A DNA stretch of 64,000 nucleotides from UBA2897 sp036733925 (GTDB lineage: Bacteria > Bacillota > Negativicutes > Selenomonadales > Selenomonadaceae). The DNA is taken from the NCBI GenBank assembly GCA_036733925.1, contig DAIMZO010000008.1, positions 14,694 to 78,693 of the forward strand, in the 5' to 3' direction. This document shows, piece after piece, positions 39,179-48,168 of this stretch; within the stretch, counting starts at the first letter, position 1, and every line of letters begins with the position of its first letter. The notes beneath the pieces are model-generated. The model was not told the DNA's origin. It searched no databases and was given only the letters and a program-made list of their open reading frames with translations. A program made the translations under genes and the position numbers.

Positions 39179-40690
39179 ATGAAGACATTAGAGGATCTGG
39201 CAGCGAGGATCCAGGGCGCGGTGCTGCGCGGCGACGGGAAAACAGAGATCACGGGCATCGAGCATGACTCCCGCAAGGTGCAGCAGGGCACGCTTTTCGT
39301 CTGCATCCCGGGCGTCCATGTCGACGGGCACAGCTTTATCGGCAAGGCCGTGGAATCCGGCGCGAAAGCCATCCTCACCGCGCGAAAGGGCGTTGCGGTG
39401 CCGGACGGGATCGCCGTTCTCGAGGTGCCGGAGCTGCAGAGCGCGCTTGACAGTATGGTGCCGTATTTCTACGACTACCCGGCAGAGTCCATGCGCGTCA
39501 TCGGCATCACCGGGACGAACGGCAAGACGACGACGAGCTATATCACGCGCGCCATCCTGCGCAACGCCGGCTACAAGGTCGGCCTGATCGGCACAATCCA
39601 GATCCTCATCGAGGAGGAGCACTACCCCATCCACAACACGACGCCGGATGTCGTCATCCTGCAGGAAACGCTCGCGAAGATGCGCGATGCCGGCATGGAC
39701 TACGTTGTCATGGAGGTCTCGAGCCATGCGCTCGACCAGAATCGCGTGGCGGGCATCGAGTTCGATACGGCCGTGTTCACGAACCTGACGCAGGATCATC
39801 TCGACTACCATAAGACGATGGAAAACTACAAGCTCGCGAAGGCGAAGCTTTTCGATGCGGTCTGCCGCCCCGGCAAGAAGCAGGGCAAGACGGCCGTCGT
39901 CAACATCGACGACGCCGCGGGGCAGACGATGCTTGACCATGCAAAATGCGAGCATCTGACCTACGCCCTCGACCATGAGGCCGATCTGCGCGCGGTCGAT
40001 GTCGATGTACGCGCGGACGGTGCGCGCTTTGCGCTCGAGTACGCAGGCTTCGGCAAGATGCCGCTGCAGCTCCATATCACAGGCATCTTCAACGTCTACA
40101 ACGTCATGTCGGCGGTTGGCGCGGCGCTCGCGGAGCATGTCCCGGCGGATACGATAAAGAAGACGCTCGAGGCGTTCACGGCTGTGCCGGGGCGTTTTGA
40201 GCTCGTCAAGGCCGGGCAGGATTTCTCGATCATCGTCGATTACGCGCATACGCCGGACGGCGTCGAGAACGTGCTCGAGACCGCGCGGAAAATCGCGAAG
40301 CGCCATATCATCGCGGTGTTCGGCTGCGGCGGCGACCGCGACAAGACGAAGCGCCCAATCATGGGACGCATTGCGGGCAGACTGGCGGACGTCGTGATCG
40401 CGACATCGGACAATCCGCGCTCGGAGGATCCGGCCGTGATCCTCGACGAGGTCGAGAAGGGCGTCGAGGAGACCATCGGCAGCAAGCATCATGAGAAGAT
40501 CGTTGACCGCCGCGAGGCCATCTTCCGTGCGGTCGAGCTCGCGCAGAAGAATGACATTGTCGTAATCCTCGGCAAGGGCCATGAGAACTATCAGATTCTC
40601 GCGGACAAGACCATCCATTTTGATGATAAAGAAGAAGCGCGGGCGGCCGTTGCAGCAAAGCTCGGCGCAGCGAAGAAGGAGGAAGCCTGA
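39179..40690 (+). CDS. murE: MurE, UDP-MurNAc-tripeptide synthetase (meso-DAP type)
   Basis: 503 residues, three-domain Mur ligase. P-loop TGTNGKTTT at 112-118; the DNPR motif in ATSDNPRSEDP marks selection of meso-diaminopimelate. Start ATG 39179 behind AGAGGAGG. ATP-dependent addition of mDAP to UDP-MurNAc-Ala-Glu. Overlaps murF by one base (TGATG). Confidence 0.95.
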   Translation: MKTLEDLAARIQGAVLRGDGKTEITGIEHDSRKVQQGTLFVCIPGVHVDGHSFIGKAVESGAKAILTARKGVAVPDGIAVLEVPELQSALDSMVPYFYDYPAESMRVIGITGTNGKTTTSYITRAILRNAGYKVGLIGTIQILIEEEHYPIHNTTPDVVILQETLAKMRDAGMDYVVMEVSSHALDQNRVAGIEFDTAVFTNLTQDHLDYHKTMENYKLAKAKLFDAVCRPGKKQGKTAVVNIDDAAGQTMLDHAKCEHLTYALDHEADLRAVDVDVRADGARFALEYAGFGKMPLQLHITGIFNVYNVMSAVGAALAEHVPADTIKKTLEAFTAVPGRFELVKAGQDFSIIVDYAHTPDGVENVLETARKIAKRHIIAVFGCGGDRDKTKRPIMGRIAGRLADVVIATSDNPRSEDPAVILDEVEKGVEETIGSKHHEKIVDRREAIFRAVELAQKNDIVVILGKGHENYQILADKTIHFDDKEEARAAVAAKLGAAKKEEA

Positions 40691-42075
40691 TGCCAGCATT
40701 TACGGTGCGCGAGATTCTCGTTGCGACAAAGGCCAAGGCGGCCAAGGCGACGCCGGCCATCACGGAATTCACCGATGTCGTGACCGATACGCGGAAAATC
40801 CAGCCGGGCGTGCTGTTCCTCGCGCTGAAGGGCGAGCGTTTCAATGGCGAGGATTTCGCGGCGGAGGCCGTGGAAAAGGGCGCGACGGGCGTCATCGTCA
40901 GCGAGAGTTGCCCCGAGGAGAAGTACGTGGCCATCGAGGACGCCGACGTGTTCATCGTCAAGAATACGCTCGCGGCCTATCAGGGCATCGGCCATCTCTG
41001 GCGCGAGAAATTCGACATCCCGGTTATCGCGATTACGGGTTCGAACGGCAAGACGACGACGAAGGATCTGACGGCGGCCGTGCTCTCGGCCAAGGACGAG
41101 GTTCTCAAGACGCCGGCGAATTTCAACAACGAGATTGGCCTGCCGCTGACCCTGCTCGGCCTGCGCAAAGAACATTGGGCGGCGGTCGTCGAGATCGGCA
41201 TGCGCGGCTTCCATCAGATCGAGGCCATGGCGCCGATTGCGGATCCGGAGATCGGCATCGTCACGAACGTCGGCGAGACGCATATGGAGCTCCTCGGGTC
41301 GCTCGAGAACATCGCGAAGGCGAAGAGCGAGCTGGTGCAGGCCATAAAGCCGGGCGGTACCGTGATCCTGAACGCGGACAACCGATATGTCGCAGGCATG
41401 CGCGGAGTGGCGAAGCCCGGCGTCCGCGTGCTGACCTTCGGCATCGAGCAGGAGGCCGACGTGCGCGGCGGCAGCCTCCGCACGAGCGAGGACGGCGCGC
41501 ATACGACGTTCTCCGTGACCTATGACGGTGAGACGCAGGACTATACGGTCGCGATGGTCGGCCGCCACAATGTCTATAACGCGCTTGCAGCGATTGCCGC
41601 AGGCTTCGCGCTCGGCCTGACGCCCGATGAGATCCGCCTCGGCCTCTCGCATCTTGAGAAGACGAAGATGCGATTCGAGGTCGAGAAGGTCAAGGAATGG
41701 CATGTCATCAACGACGCATACAATGCGAGCCCGATGTCGATGAAGGCGGCCATCGATACGATGACCGAACTCGTCAAGGGGCGGAAAATCGCCGTGATGG
41801 GCGATATGCTCGAGCTCGGCAAGGTCTCGGAAGAGGCGCATTATGCGGTCGGCAAGGAACTCGCAGAGGCGCGTTTCGACGCGGTGCTGACGCGCGGCGA
41901 GATGGCAAAGCAGATCGCCTGCGGCGCGCGCGACGGCGGCGTGCCGATTGTCTGCGTCTGCCCGAGCCATGAGGACGCGGCGGCGCGGCTGCACGAAATT
42001 CTGCAGCCGGGTGACACAATCCTGTTCAAGGGCTCGCGCGGCATGCAGATGGAGAAGATCATCGACCTGCTCTGA
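40690..42075 (+). CDS. murF: MurF, UDP-MurNAc-tripeptide:D-Ala-D-Ala ligase
   Basis: 461 residues. TDTRKIQPGVLFLALKGE, P-loop ITGSNGKTTTKDL, TPANFNNEIGLPLTLL, EIGMRGFHQIEAMA, DAYNASPMSMKAA: all MurF marks. Adds the D-Ala-D-Ala made by Ddl (gene at 48169). Confidence 0.96.
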   Translation: MPAFTVREILVATKAKAAKATPAITEFTDVVTDTRKIQPGVLFLALKGERFNGEDFAAEAVEKGATGVIVSESCPEEKYVAIEDADVFIVKNTLAAYQGIGHLWREKFDIPVIAITGSNGKTTTKDLTAAVLSAKDEVLKTPANFNNEIGLPLTLLGLRKEHWAAVVEIGMRGFHQIEAMAPIADPEIGIVTNVGETHMELLGSLENIAKAKSELVQAIKPGGTVILNADNRYVAGMRGVAKPGVRVLTFGIEQEADVRGGSLRTSEDGAHTTFSVTYDGETQDYTVAMVGRHNVYNALAAIAAGFALGLTPDEIRLGLSHLEKTKMRFEVEKVKEWHVINDAYNASPMSMKAAIDTMTELVKGRKIAVMGDMLELGKVSEEAHYAVGKELAEARFDAVLTRGEMAKQIACGARDGGVPIVCVCPSHEDAAARLHEILQPGDTILFKGSRGMQMEKIIDLL

Positions 42076-42126
42076 GCTGGCCGGCAGATACTTAGAATCA
42101 CGAAGCGAAAATAGGAGACGTTTATC

Positions 42127-43083
42127 TTGCAGAATCTGTTATATGCGGCGCTCGCGGCGGCTTTTGTCGTCCTGATCACCGGACCATTCTTTATCCCGTT
42201 CCTTCATAAGCTGAAGTTCGGGCAGAGTATCCGCGAGGAGGGGCCGAAGAGCCATCAGGCGAAAAGCGGCACGCCGACGATGGGCGGCATCATGATCGTG
42301 CTCGGCATCGTGCTCGCGACGGTGCTGTTCGCGCCGCTGAATGTCGAGATCCTGCTCGCACTCTTCATCCTGCTCGGGCATTTCCTGCTCGGCTTCCTTG
42401 ATGACTACATCAAGGTCGTCAAGAAGCGGAACCTCGGGCTGAAGGCAAAGCAGAAGCTGCTTGGCCAGCTCATCATCTCGCTCGTCACAATCTACATCGG
42501 CACGCGGATGCTCGGCATCGACACGACCATCTGGATTCCGGTGCTCGACACGGATCTCGATATCGGCTGGGGCTATTACCTGCTGGTCGTCTTCGTGCTC
42601 GTCGGCGGCTCGAACGCGGTCAACCTGACCGACGGCCTCGACGGCCTCGCCTCCGGCACGGTCGCCATCGCGTTCTCGGCCTATGCGGTCGTCTGCCGGC
42701 TGACCGGGCATCCGGCGCTCGCTATATTCTGCACGGCGGTCGTCGGTGCGTGCCTCGGCTTCCTGAAGTTCAACCGCCATCCGGCGCGCATCTTCATGGG
42801 CGACACGGGCTCGCTCGCGCTCGGCGGCGCGTTCGCGGCGGTCGGCATCATCACGCATACGGAGATCCTGCTCGCGGTCATCGGCTTCATCTTCGTCTGC
42901 GAGGCGCTTTCCGTCATCATCCAAGTCGTTTCGTTCCAGACGACGGGGAAGCGCGTGTTCCGCATGAGCCCAATCCATCACCATTTCGAGCTCGGCGGCT
43001 GGTCGGAGTGGCGCGTCGTGCTGACGTTCTGGTTTGTCGGGTTCCTCGCGAGCATGGCCGGTCTCTGGATACTCACGGCGTAA
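42127..43083 (+). CDS. mraY: MraY, phospho-MurNAc-pentapeptide translocase
   Basis: 318 residues, about 10 TM helices, first membrane step to lipid I. TTG start after AGGAG. GTPTMGGIMI, the LGFLDDYIKVVKKR Asp pair, NLTDGLDGLASGT, FMGDTGSLALGGA and the His motif HHHFELGGWSEWRVV. Followed by murD; ftsW is absent further on. Confidence 0.96.
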   Translation: MQNLLYAALAAAFVVLITGPFFIPFLHKLKFGQSIREEGPKSHQAKSGTPTMGGIMIVLGIVLATVLFAPLNVEILLALFILLGHFLLGFLDDYIKVVKKRNLGLKAKQKLLGQLIISLVTIYIGTRMLGIDTTIWIPVLDTDLDIGWGYYLLVVFVLVGGSNAVNLTDGLDGLASGTVAIAFSAYAVVCRLTGHPALAIFCTAVVGACLGFLKFNRHPARIFMGDTGSLALGGAFAAVGIITHTEILLAVIGFIFVCEALSVIIQVVSFQTTGKRVFRMSPIHHHFELGGWSEWRVVLTFWFVGFLASMAGLWILTA

Positions 43084-43110
43084 ACGGATTCTTTGGGGAG
43101 GCAGTTCTTT

Positions 43111-44487
43111 ATGCAAATGAATTGGTCAGATCGGAAAATCCTGGTCGTCGGTGCCGGAATCAGCGGCTTCGCGGCGGCGGAGCTCGCGCGCAAGTTCGGT
43201 GCGGATGTCGTGCTGAGCGACGCGAAGGAAGAGAAGGACATCAAGGCGGATTTCGCGCCGCTCCGCGCGCTCGGCGTCGAGCTCGTGTTCGGGCCGCAGA
43301 GCGATGACCTGCTGAATGGTGTCGACGCGGTCATCCTGTCGCCGGCGGTTCCCGTGAAGATCCCGCTGATCCAGTCGGCGGTGAAGCGCGGCATCCGCGT
43401 GCTGACCGAGGTCGAGCTCGCGCAGGAGATGGCGCAGTCGCCGATTCTCGCGATCACGGGGACGAATGGCAAGACCACGACCTCGACGCTGCTCTCGCTG
43501 CTCATGCAGACCATCTACGGCAAGGAAAAGACGGGGCTCGGCGGCAACATCGGCGTACCCCTCTCGAAAGAAGTGCTGCGCGTCGGGGCGAACGGCTGCG
43601 TCGTCGCGGAGATCTCGAGCTTCCAGATGGAGGCTACAAAGCATTTCCACCCGCATATCGCGGCGGTGCTCAACGTGACCCCGGATCATATCATCCGGCA
43701 CGGCTCGATGGAAGTCTATCAGGCGATGAAAGAGAAGATCTTCGCGGAGCAGACGCCGGCTGACTACCTCGTGCTGAATGCGGACGACCCGCGCACGCGG
43801 GGCATGGCGGACCGCGCGGGCTCGCGCGTCTGCTTCTTCAGCCGGCGCGAGGAGCTCGACGAGGGCGCGTACCTGAAGGGGAACCGCCTCGTGATCCGCT
43901 GGGACGGGCAGGAATACCCGCTTTGCACGGTGGACGAGCTCGGCATCAAGGGCATGCACAACGTCGAGAACGCGCTCGCGGCATCGGCGATGGCGTTCCT
44001 CGGCGGCGCGGAGACGCAGGCAATGACGAAGGTGCTGAAGTCCTTCCGCGGCGTCGAGCACCGCATCGAGTTCGTGCGCACGCTCAACGGCGTCGACTAC
44101 TACAACGACTCGAAGGCGACGAATACGGATTCGGCCATCAAAGCGCTGCTGACTTTCCCGGAGCATATCGTCCTGCTCGCGGGCGGCGACGACAAGATGA
44201 CGGATCTCACGGACTTCATGAAGCTCGTCAAGGAGCGCGTCGATGCGCTCGTGCTGATCGGGGATGCGGCGATGCGGTTCCGCAATGCCGCAGTCGAGAA
44301 CGGCTTCCCGGAGGAGCAGATCTTCGCGGCGGGGTATTCGATGCCGCGCGCGGTGGAGCTCGCGTACCATCTGGCAAAGCCGGGCTCGACGGTTCTGCTT
44401 TCCCCGGCGTGCGCAAGCTTCGATATGTATGACAATATGGCGGTGCGCGGGCGGGACTTCAAGCGCCTCGTCAACGCGTTGAAATGA
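43111..44487 (+). CDS. murD: MurD, UDP-MurNAc-Ala:D-Glu ligase
   Basis: 458 residues. GGGAGG site before ATG 43111. N-terminal Rossmann VVGAGISGFAAAELARKFG, P-loop ITGTNGKTTTSTLLSLLM, GGNIGVPLS, NVTPDHIIRHGSMEVY, YNDSKATNTDSAIKAL. Adds D-Glu before MurE acts. Confidence 0.95.
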   Translation: MQMNWSDRKILVVGAGISGFAAAELARKFGADVVLSDAKEEKDIKADFAPLRALGVELVFGPQSDDLLNGVDAVILSPAVPVKIPLIQSAVKRGIRVLTEVELAQEMAQSPILAITGTNGKTTTSTLLSLLMQTIYGKEKTGLGGNIGVPLSKEVLRVGANGCVVAEISSFQMEATKHFHPHIAAVLNVTPDHIIRHGSMEVYQAMKEKIFAEQTPADYLVLNADDPRTRGMADRAGSRVCFFSRREELDEGAYLKGNRLVIRWDGQEYPLCTVDELGIKGMHNVENALAASAMAFLGGAETQAMTKVLKSFRGVEHRIEFVRTLNGVDYYNDSKATNTDSAIKALLTFPEHIVLLAGGDDKMTDLTDFMKLVKERVDALVLIGDAAMRFRNAAVENGFPEEQIFAAGYSMPRAVELAYHLAKPGSTVLLSPACASFDMYDNMAVRGRDFKRLVNALK

Positions 44488-44497
44488 GGGCAGTACT

Positions 44498-45607
44498 TTG
44501 AATATCATTGTATCCGGTGGCGGCACGGGCGGGCATATCTACCCGGCCATCACGATCATACGGACGATACAGCAGCGCGTGCCGGACGCGAACTTCCTCT
44601 ACGTCGGCACGGCAAAGGGCCTCGAGGCCGACATCATCCCGAAGGAGCATCTGCCGTTCGAGACGGTGAACATCCAGGGATTCGAGCGCCATCTGACGCC
44701 GGACAATATCCTGCGTGCGGGCAAGGCGATGGCCGGCGTCCTGAAGGCCATGCGCATCGTGCAGCGGTTCCATCCGGACGTCGCCATCGGGACGGGTGGC
44801 TACGTCTGCGGCCCAATCCTGCTCGCGTCGAGTCTGCTGCACGTGCCGACGCTGATCCAGGAGCAGAACGTCGTGCCGGGCATCACGAACAAGATCCTGT
44901 CGAAGTTCGTGACGAAGATTGCGGTCGGCACGCCGGAGGCCATGGCGCATTTCCCGCGCGAAAAGGTCGCGTATACGGGCAACCCGATTCGCAGCGAAGT
45001 GCTTTCGGCGCGCCGCGAGGAAGGGGCCAGCGCGTTCGGCTTCGATCCCGCGAAGCGGACGGTCCTGATCTCGGGCGGCAGCCGCGGGGCGCGCGCCATC
45101 AACCGCGCGGTCATCCCGGTGCTCGTCGAGGCGATGAAGCATCCGGAGGTGCAGTACCTGCATGTCACGGGCAAGGCCGAGTACGAGGATATCCTGCGCC
45201 GCGCGCTCGCGGCGGGCTTCGAGCCGGACCGCGCAAAGCACATCAAGATCGTCCCATACCTCTACAATATGCCGGAGGCCATGGCGATGACGGATCTCGC
45301 GATTTTCCGCGCCGGTGCGACGGGGCTCGCGGAACTCACGGCGCGCGGCATCCCGGCTATCCTGATTCCGTATCCGTACGCGGCGGAGAACCATCAGGAG
45401 CATAATGCGCGCGCACTCGAGGCGGCCGGCGCGGCGCGCGTAATCCTGAATGCGGATCTGACGCCGGAGGCATTGAGCTCCGTCCTGACGGAACTCCTCA
45501 GCGAGCCGCTGAAGCTCAAGGCGATGGCAGAGGCGAGCCACCGGCTCGGCCGGCCGCAGGCCGCCGCGGACATCGCGGATATGGTGCTCTTTATCGCAAA
45601 GAAATAA
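44498..45607 (+). CDS. murG: MurG, lipid II-forming GlcNAc transferase
   Basis: 369 residues, GT-B fold at the inner membrane face. TTG start: NIIVSGGGTGGHIYPAITI; GTGGYVCGPILLAS, LIQEQNVVPGITNK, ISGGSRGARAINRAV, FRAGATGLAELTARGIP and YAAENHQEHNA. The ftsW gene normally just before murG is missing; MurG follows MurD directly. Confidence 0.96.
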   Translation: MNIIVSGGGTGGHIYPAITIIRTIQQRVPDANFLYVGTAKGLEADIIPKEHLPFETVNIQGFERHLTPDNILRAGKAMAGVLKAMRIVQRFHPDVAIGTGGYVCGPILLASSLLHVPTLIQEQNVVPGITNKILSKFVTKIAVGTPEAMAHFPREKVAYTGNPIRSEVLSARREEGASAFGFDPAKRTVLISGGSRGARAINRAVIPVLVEAMKHPEVQYLHVTGKAEYEDILRRALAAGFEPDRAKHIKIVPYLYNMPEAMAMTDLAIFRAGATGLAELTARGIPAILIPYPYAAENHQEHNARALEAAGAARVILNADLTPEALSSVLTELLSEPLKLKAMAEASHRLGRPQAAADIADMVLFIAKK

Positions 45608-45646
45608 GCGCGAAGAAATAAGATTTTCTGAATAAGGGTGAGAAAA

Positions 45647-47035
45647 GTGTTCAAAGAACTCAAGGGGCTTGCGGGCCTCCGGAAGATTCATTTCGTTGGT
45701 ATCGGCGGCGCGGGCATGAGTCCGCTCGCGAGGATCCTCACGGAACTTGGCTATGAGGTATCGGGATCGGACCGCGGGGATTCCGAGGTCATCGAGAACC
45801 TGCGCGAGCTCGGCGCAAAGGTCTACCTCGGCGGACAGCGCGCGGAGAATGTGCGCGGCGCGGATGCCATCGTCGTATCGACGGCCATCCCGTTCGACAA
45901 CCCGGAGGTGCTCGCGGCGCGCGACCTCGGCATCAAGAAGCTGCACCGCTCCGACATCAACGCGGCGCTCGTCAACGAGTACAAGGGCATCGCGGTCGCC
46001 GGCTCGCATGGCAAGACGACGACGACCTCCATGCTCGGCGTCACGCTCCATCACGCAGGAATTTCTCCGACCATCATCGTCGGCGGCGAGGTGCCGGATC
46101 TCGGCACGAATGCCGTGCTCGGCAAAGGCGATTACCTCGTCTCCGAGGCCGATGAGAGCGACGGCTCGTTCCTGAAGCTTCACCCGGCTATCGCCGTCGT
46201 CACGAACGTCGAAGACGACCACATGGATCACTACGGTACGATGGAGAACATCGTCAAGGCGTTCACGCAGTTCATCGAGAACACAGCGGACCGCGGCGGC
46301 TATGCGGTTCTGTGCTTCGAGAACGAGAACCTCCGCCATATCGCGCAGAAGACGACGCGCAAGGTCTATTCCTACGGCATCGAGCACCCGGCGGACTACA
46401 ACGCGAAGGACATCGAGATGCACGAGGCGGGCATCCGCTTCGACGTGTTCCACGGCGAGGAGAAGCTCGGTCATATCGAGCTCAACATCCCAGGCCGTCA
46501 CAACGTCCTCGACGCGATGGCCTGCATCGTGACAGGGCTCAGCATCGGCGTCCCGTTCGAGAAGATCGTCGAGGGCCTCGCGGAGTTCCACGGCGCGAAG
46601 CGCCGCTTTCAGACCATCGCGCGCAAGGCGGGCGTCTGGATTGTCGATGACTACGGCCATCACCCGACGGAAATCGCCGCGACGCTGAAGGCAGCGCGCC
46701 AGACGAATCCGCACCGCCTGATCTGCGTATTCCAGCCGCATCGCTACAGCCGCACGCAGCTGCTGCACGATGAGTTCGGCAAGGCCTTCACGGCGGCGGA
46801 CAAGCTCGTGCTGACGGATATCTATTCGGCCGGCGAGGCACCAATCCCGGGCATCAGCGGCGAGACCGTCCTGAAAGAGGTCGAGAAGCAGACCGGGCAG
46901 GACGTCGTCTACATCCGCGACCGGGAGAAGATCGCGGCCTATCTCAAAGACAAGCTCGAGCCGGGTGACCTCGTCATCACGATGGGCGCTGGCGACATCT
47001 ACAAGACGTCGCAGGAACTTTCTGTGCTGCTGTAA
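45647..47035 (+). CDS. murC: MurC, UDP-MurNAc:L-Ala ligase
   Basis: 462 residues. I choose GTG 45647 (8 bases after AAGGG); an in-frame GTG three codons earlier is possible. IHFVGIGGAGMSPLARILTE, P-loop AGSHGKTTTTSMLG, EADESDGSFLKL, NVEDDHMDHYGTMEN, DYGHHPTEIAATL. First amino-acid addition. Downstream, murB would be expected but an IS remnant is found. Confidence 0.95.
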   Translation: MFKELKGLAGLRKIHFVGIGGAGMSPLARILTELGYEVSGSDRGDSEVIENLRELGAKVYLGGQRAENVRGADAIVVSTAIPFDNPEVLAARDLGIKKLHRSDINAALVNEYKGIAVAGSHGKTTTTSMLGVTLHHAGISPTIIVGGEVPDLGTNAVLGKGDYLVSEADESDGSFLKLHPAIAVVTNVEDDHMDHYGTMENIVKAFTQFIENTADRGGYAVLCFENENLRHIAQKTTRKVYSYGIEHPADYNAKDIEMHEAGIRFDVFHGEEKLGHIELNIPGRHNVLDAMACIVTGLSIGVPFEKIVEGLAEFHGAKRRFQTIARKAGVWIVDDYGHHPTEIAATLKAARQTNPHRLICVFQPHRYSRTQLLHDEFGKAFTAADKLVLTDIYSAGEAPIPGISGETVLKEVEKQTGQDVVYIRDREKIAAYLKDKLEPGDLVITMGAGDIYKTSQELSVLL

Positions 47036-47129
47036 ACAGAGCTCGGCATGAATGCACGGAGAAATCCGCAGGATAAAAGGAGATGATCAATGATTACTAA
47101 ATGTATAGAATAAAATCGAACTATATGTC

Positions 47130-47169
47130 ATAATGTTCATAGCAGGAACAGATAGAAGGTGAACATTAT
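47130..47169. repeat. 10-bp perfect inverted repeat at the 5' side of the IS remnant
   Basis: ATAATGTTCA (47130-47139) and TGAACATTAT (47160-47169) flank a 20-base centre; the right arm includes the tnpA start codon. It may be an operator for the TnpA MerR-like head or an end structure. Confidence 0.5.
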
Positions 47170-47940
47170 GACGATGTACAAACCAAAGGAAATGGCCGAG
47201 AAACTTGGTGTGGCCGTCCGGAGGCTTCAGGAATGGGATTGCAACGGGAAACTGCCAGCCTATCGCACACCGACAAATCGTCGGTACTTCTGGAACCAGG
47301 CGCTCGATACTTGCCAGAAGATGTACGCGGCAAGAACCATCATGCTGTCCGATGAGCTGAAGCAGAAGCTGAAGAGCAGCAATGTTTCACTCACGAGCAG
47401 TGAGAAAGCATTGCTGGAGCAAGTCCCTTCTCCTTGCTGGCAGGCGGTCAAAAAAATTGCTTGAGAACAAAGCAGACTGGGAAACTTGCCGCTCTGCGCG
47501 TATCGTGGCCCTGACCTATCAGGAAGATGTTGCACCTAAAGCAAGGACCGGGAAAACGAATGCCGTCGATGTGAATGTGGCACATTTCGACGGTCTGGAA
47601 GGCCGGACAGACATCTTGCCGAAACGGCTGAACCGTGTGTATCAGCGTATTGCTTTCTACAACCGCGTCTTTGCAAAGAAACGCGTTTTGAATGGGCGGA
47701 TTGCTGGCACAAAGAGCAGACGCTATGAGAAAGCGAGAACCAAGCTCCAGCGTGCGCATGCCAAGGCCAGGAACATCCCAGCACGATATCGTTTCGAAGT
47801 ACACGACGCATCGGATAGGCGACTACAATACCATCGTCATCGAGGATCTGAATGTCAATACGAACAATCGTGACAGGAATGCTGTATTGAATCTCCTCGC
47901 GCTAGCCAATCCTTCTTTGGTTCAAACGTACATAAGTTAA
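47168..47940 (+). pseudogene. Fused and frameshifted tnpA-tnpB remnant
   Basis: Begins with the MerR-like HTH of an IS607 TnpA (MYKPKEMAEKLGVAVRRLQE, YRTPTNRRYF), then passes within one frame into TnpB-like sequence (WNQALDTCQKMYAARTIMLS). A frameshift near 47440 leads to TnpB core (NAVDVNVAHFDGLEGRTDIL, SRRYEKARTKLQRAHAKARN); another near 47775 gives HDIVSKYTTHRIGDYNTIV and IEDLNV (RuvC-II Glu). An internal deletion then reaches NRDRNAVLNLLALANPS, the C-terminal RuvC-III-like end. The TnpB zinc finger and TnpA catalytic domain are missing. Confidence 0.75.
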
Positions 47941-47954
47941 TAAATACAGATATT

Positions 47955-48045
47955 GGCGTGGGTTAGCGCCGAACGGACGGAAGTCCGTAAAATATCGCAG
48001 GAGTCCGTCCATGCGATTACCCCGCTATCGGGATATCGGAATACG
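47955..48045 (+). ncRNA. Possible relic of a TnpB-associated guide RNA (omega RNA)
   Basis: Directly after the tnpB end: hairpins GGCG/CGCC (47955-47970) and ACGGAC/GTCCGT (47973-47988), then repeats of GTCCGT and a CCGCTATCGGGATATCGG stretch. TnpB omega RNAs come from the 3' end of the element, so position and structure fit, but no sequence match was made. Confidence 0.25.
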
Positions 48046-48087
48046 GATGATGACGGCGATGAGTAAATTTGCAGAAGTTTCAAGAAG

Positions 48088-48141
48088 GGAGAGGTATGTA
48101 TCTCTCCTGCTAATATAGTCAAAATCAATACTGACTATATT
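48088..48141 (+). other. Two hairpins upstream of ddl
   Basis: GGAGAG/CTCTCC (about 48088-48108) and a perfect 10-bp stem AATATAGTCA / TGACTATATT (48112-48121, 48132-48141). They precede ddl by 28 bases; they may be IS-end structure or control of ddl. Confidence 0.4.
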
Positions 48142-48168
48142 CTTCTATATTTTGCATACCAGAACATT

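Larger units (their letters stand above)
47130..48045 (+). mobile_element. Degenerate IS607-family (tnpA/tnpB) element remnant
   Basis: Runs from a perfect 10-bp dyad (47130-47139 with 47160-47169) through broken tnpA/tnpB coding sequence to hairpins around 47955-47988 and 48032. No serine-recombinase catalytic domain or full TnpB remains, so it cannot move itself. Outer ends are estimates. Confidence 0.7.

Noticed and set aside
44471..46768. A 765-codon minus-strand open frame opposite murG and murC
   Set aside because: Same antisense artefact of codon bias; no ribosome site or recognisable motif.
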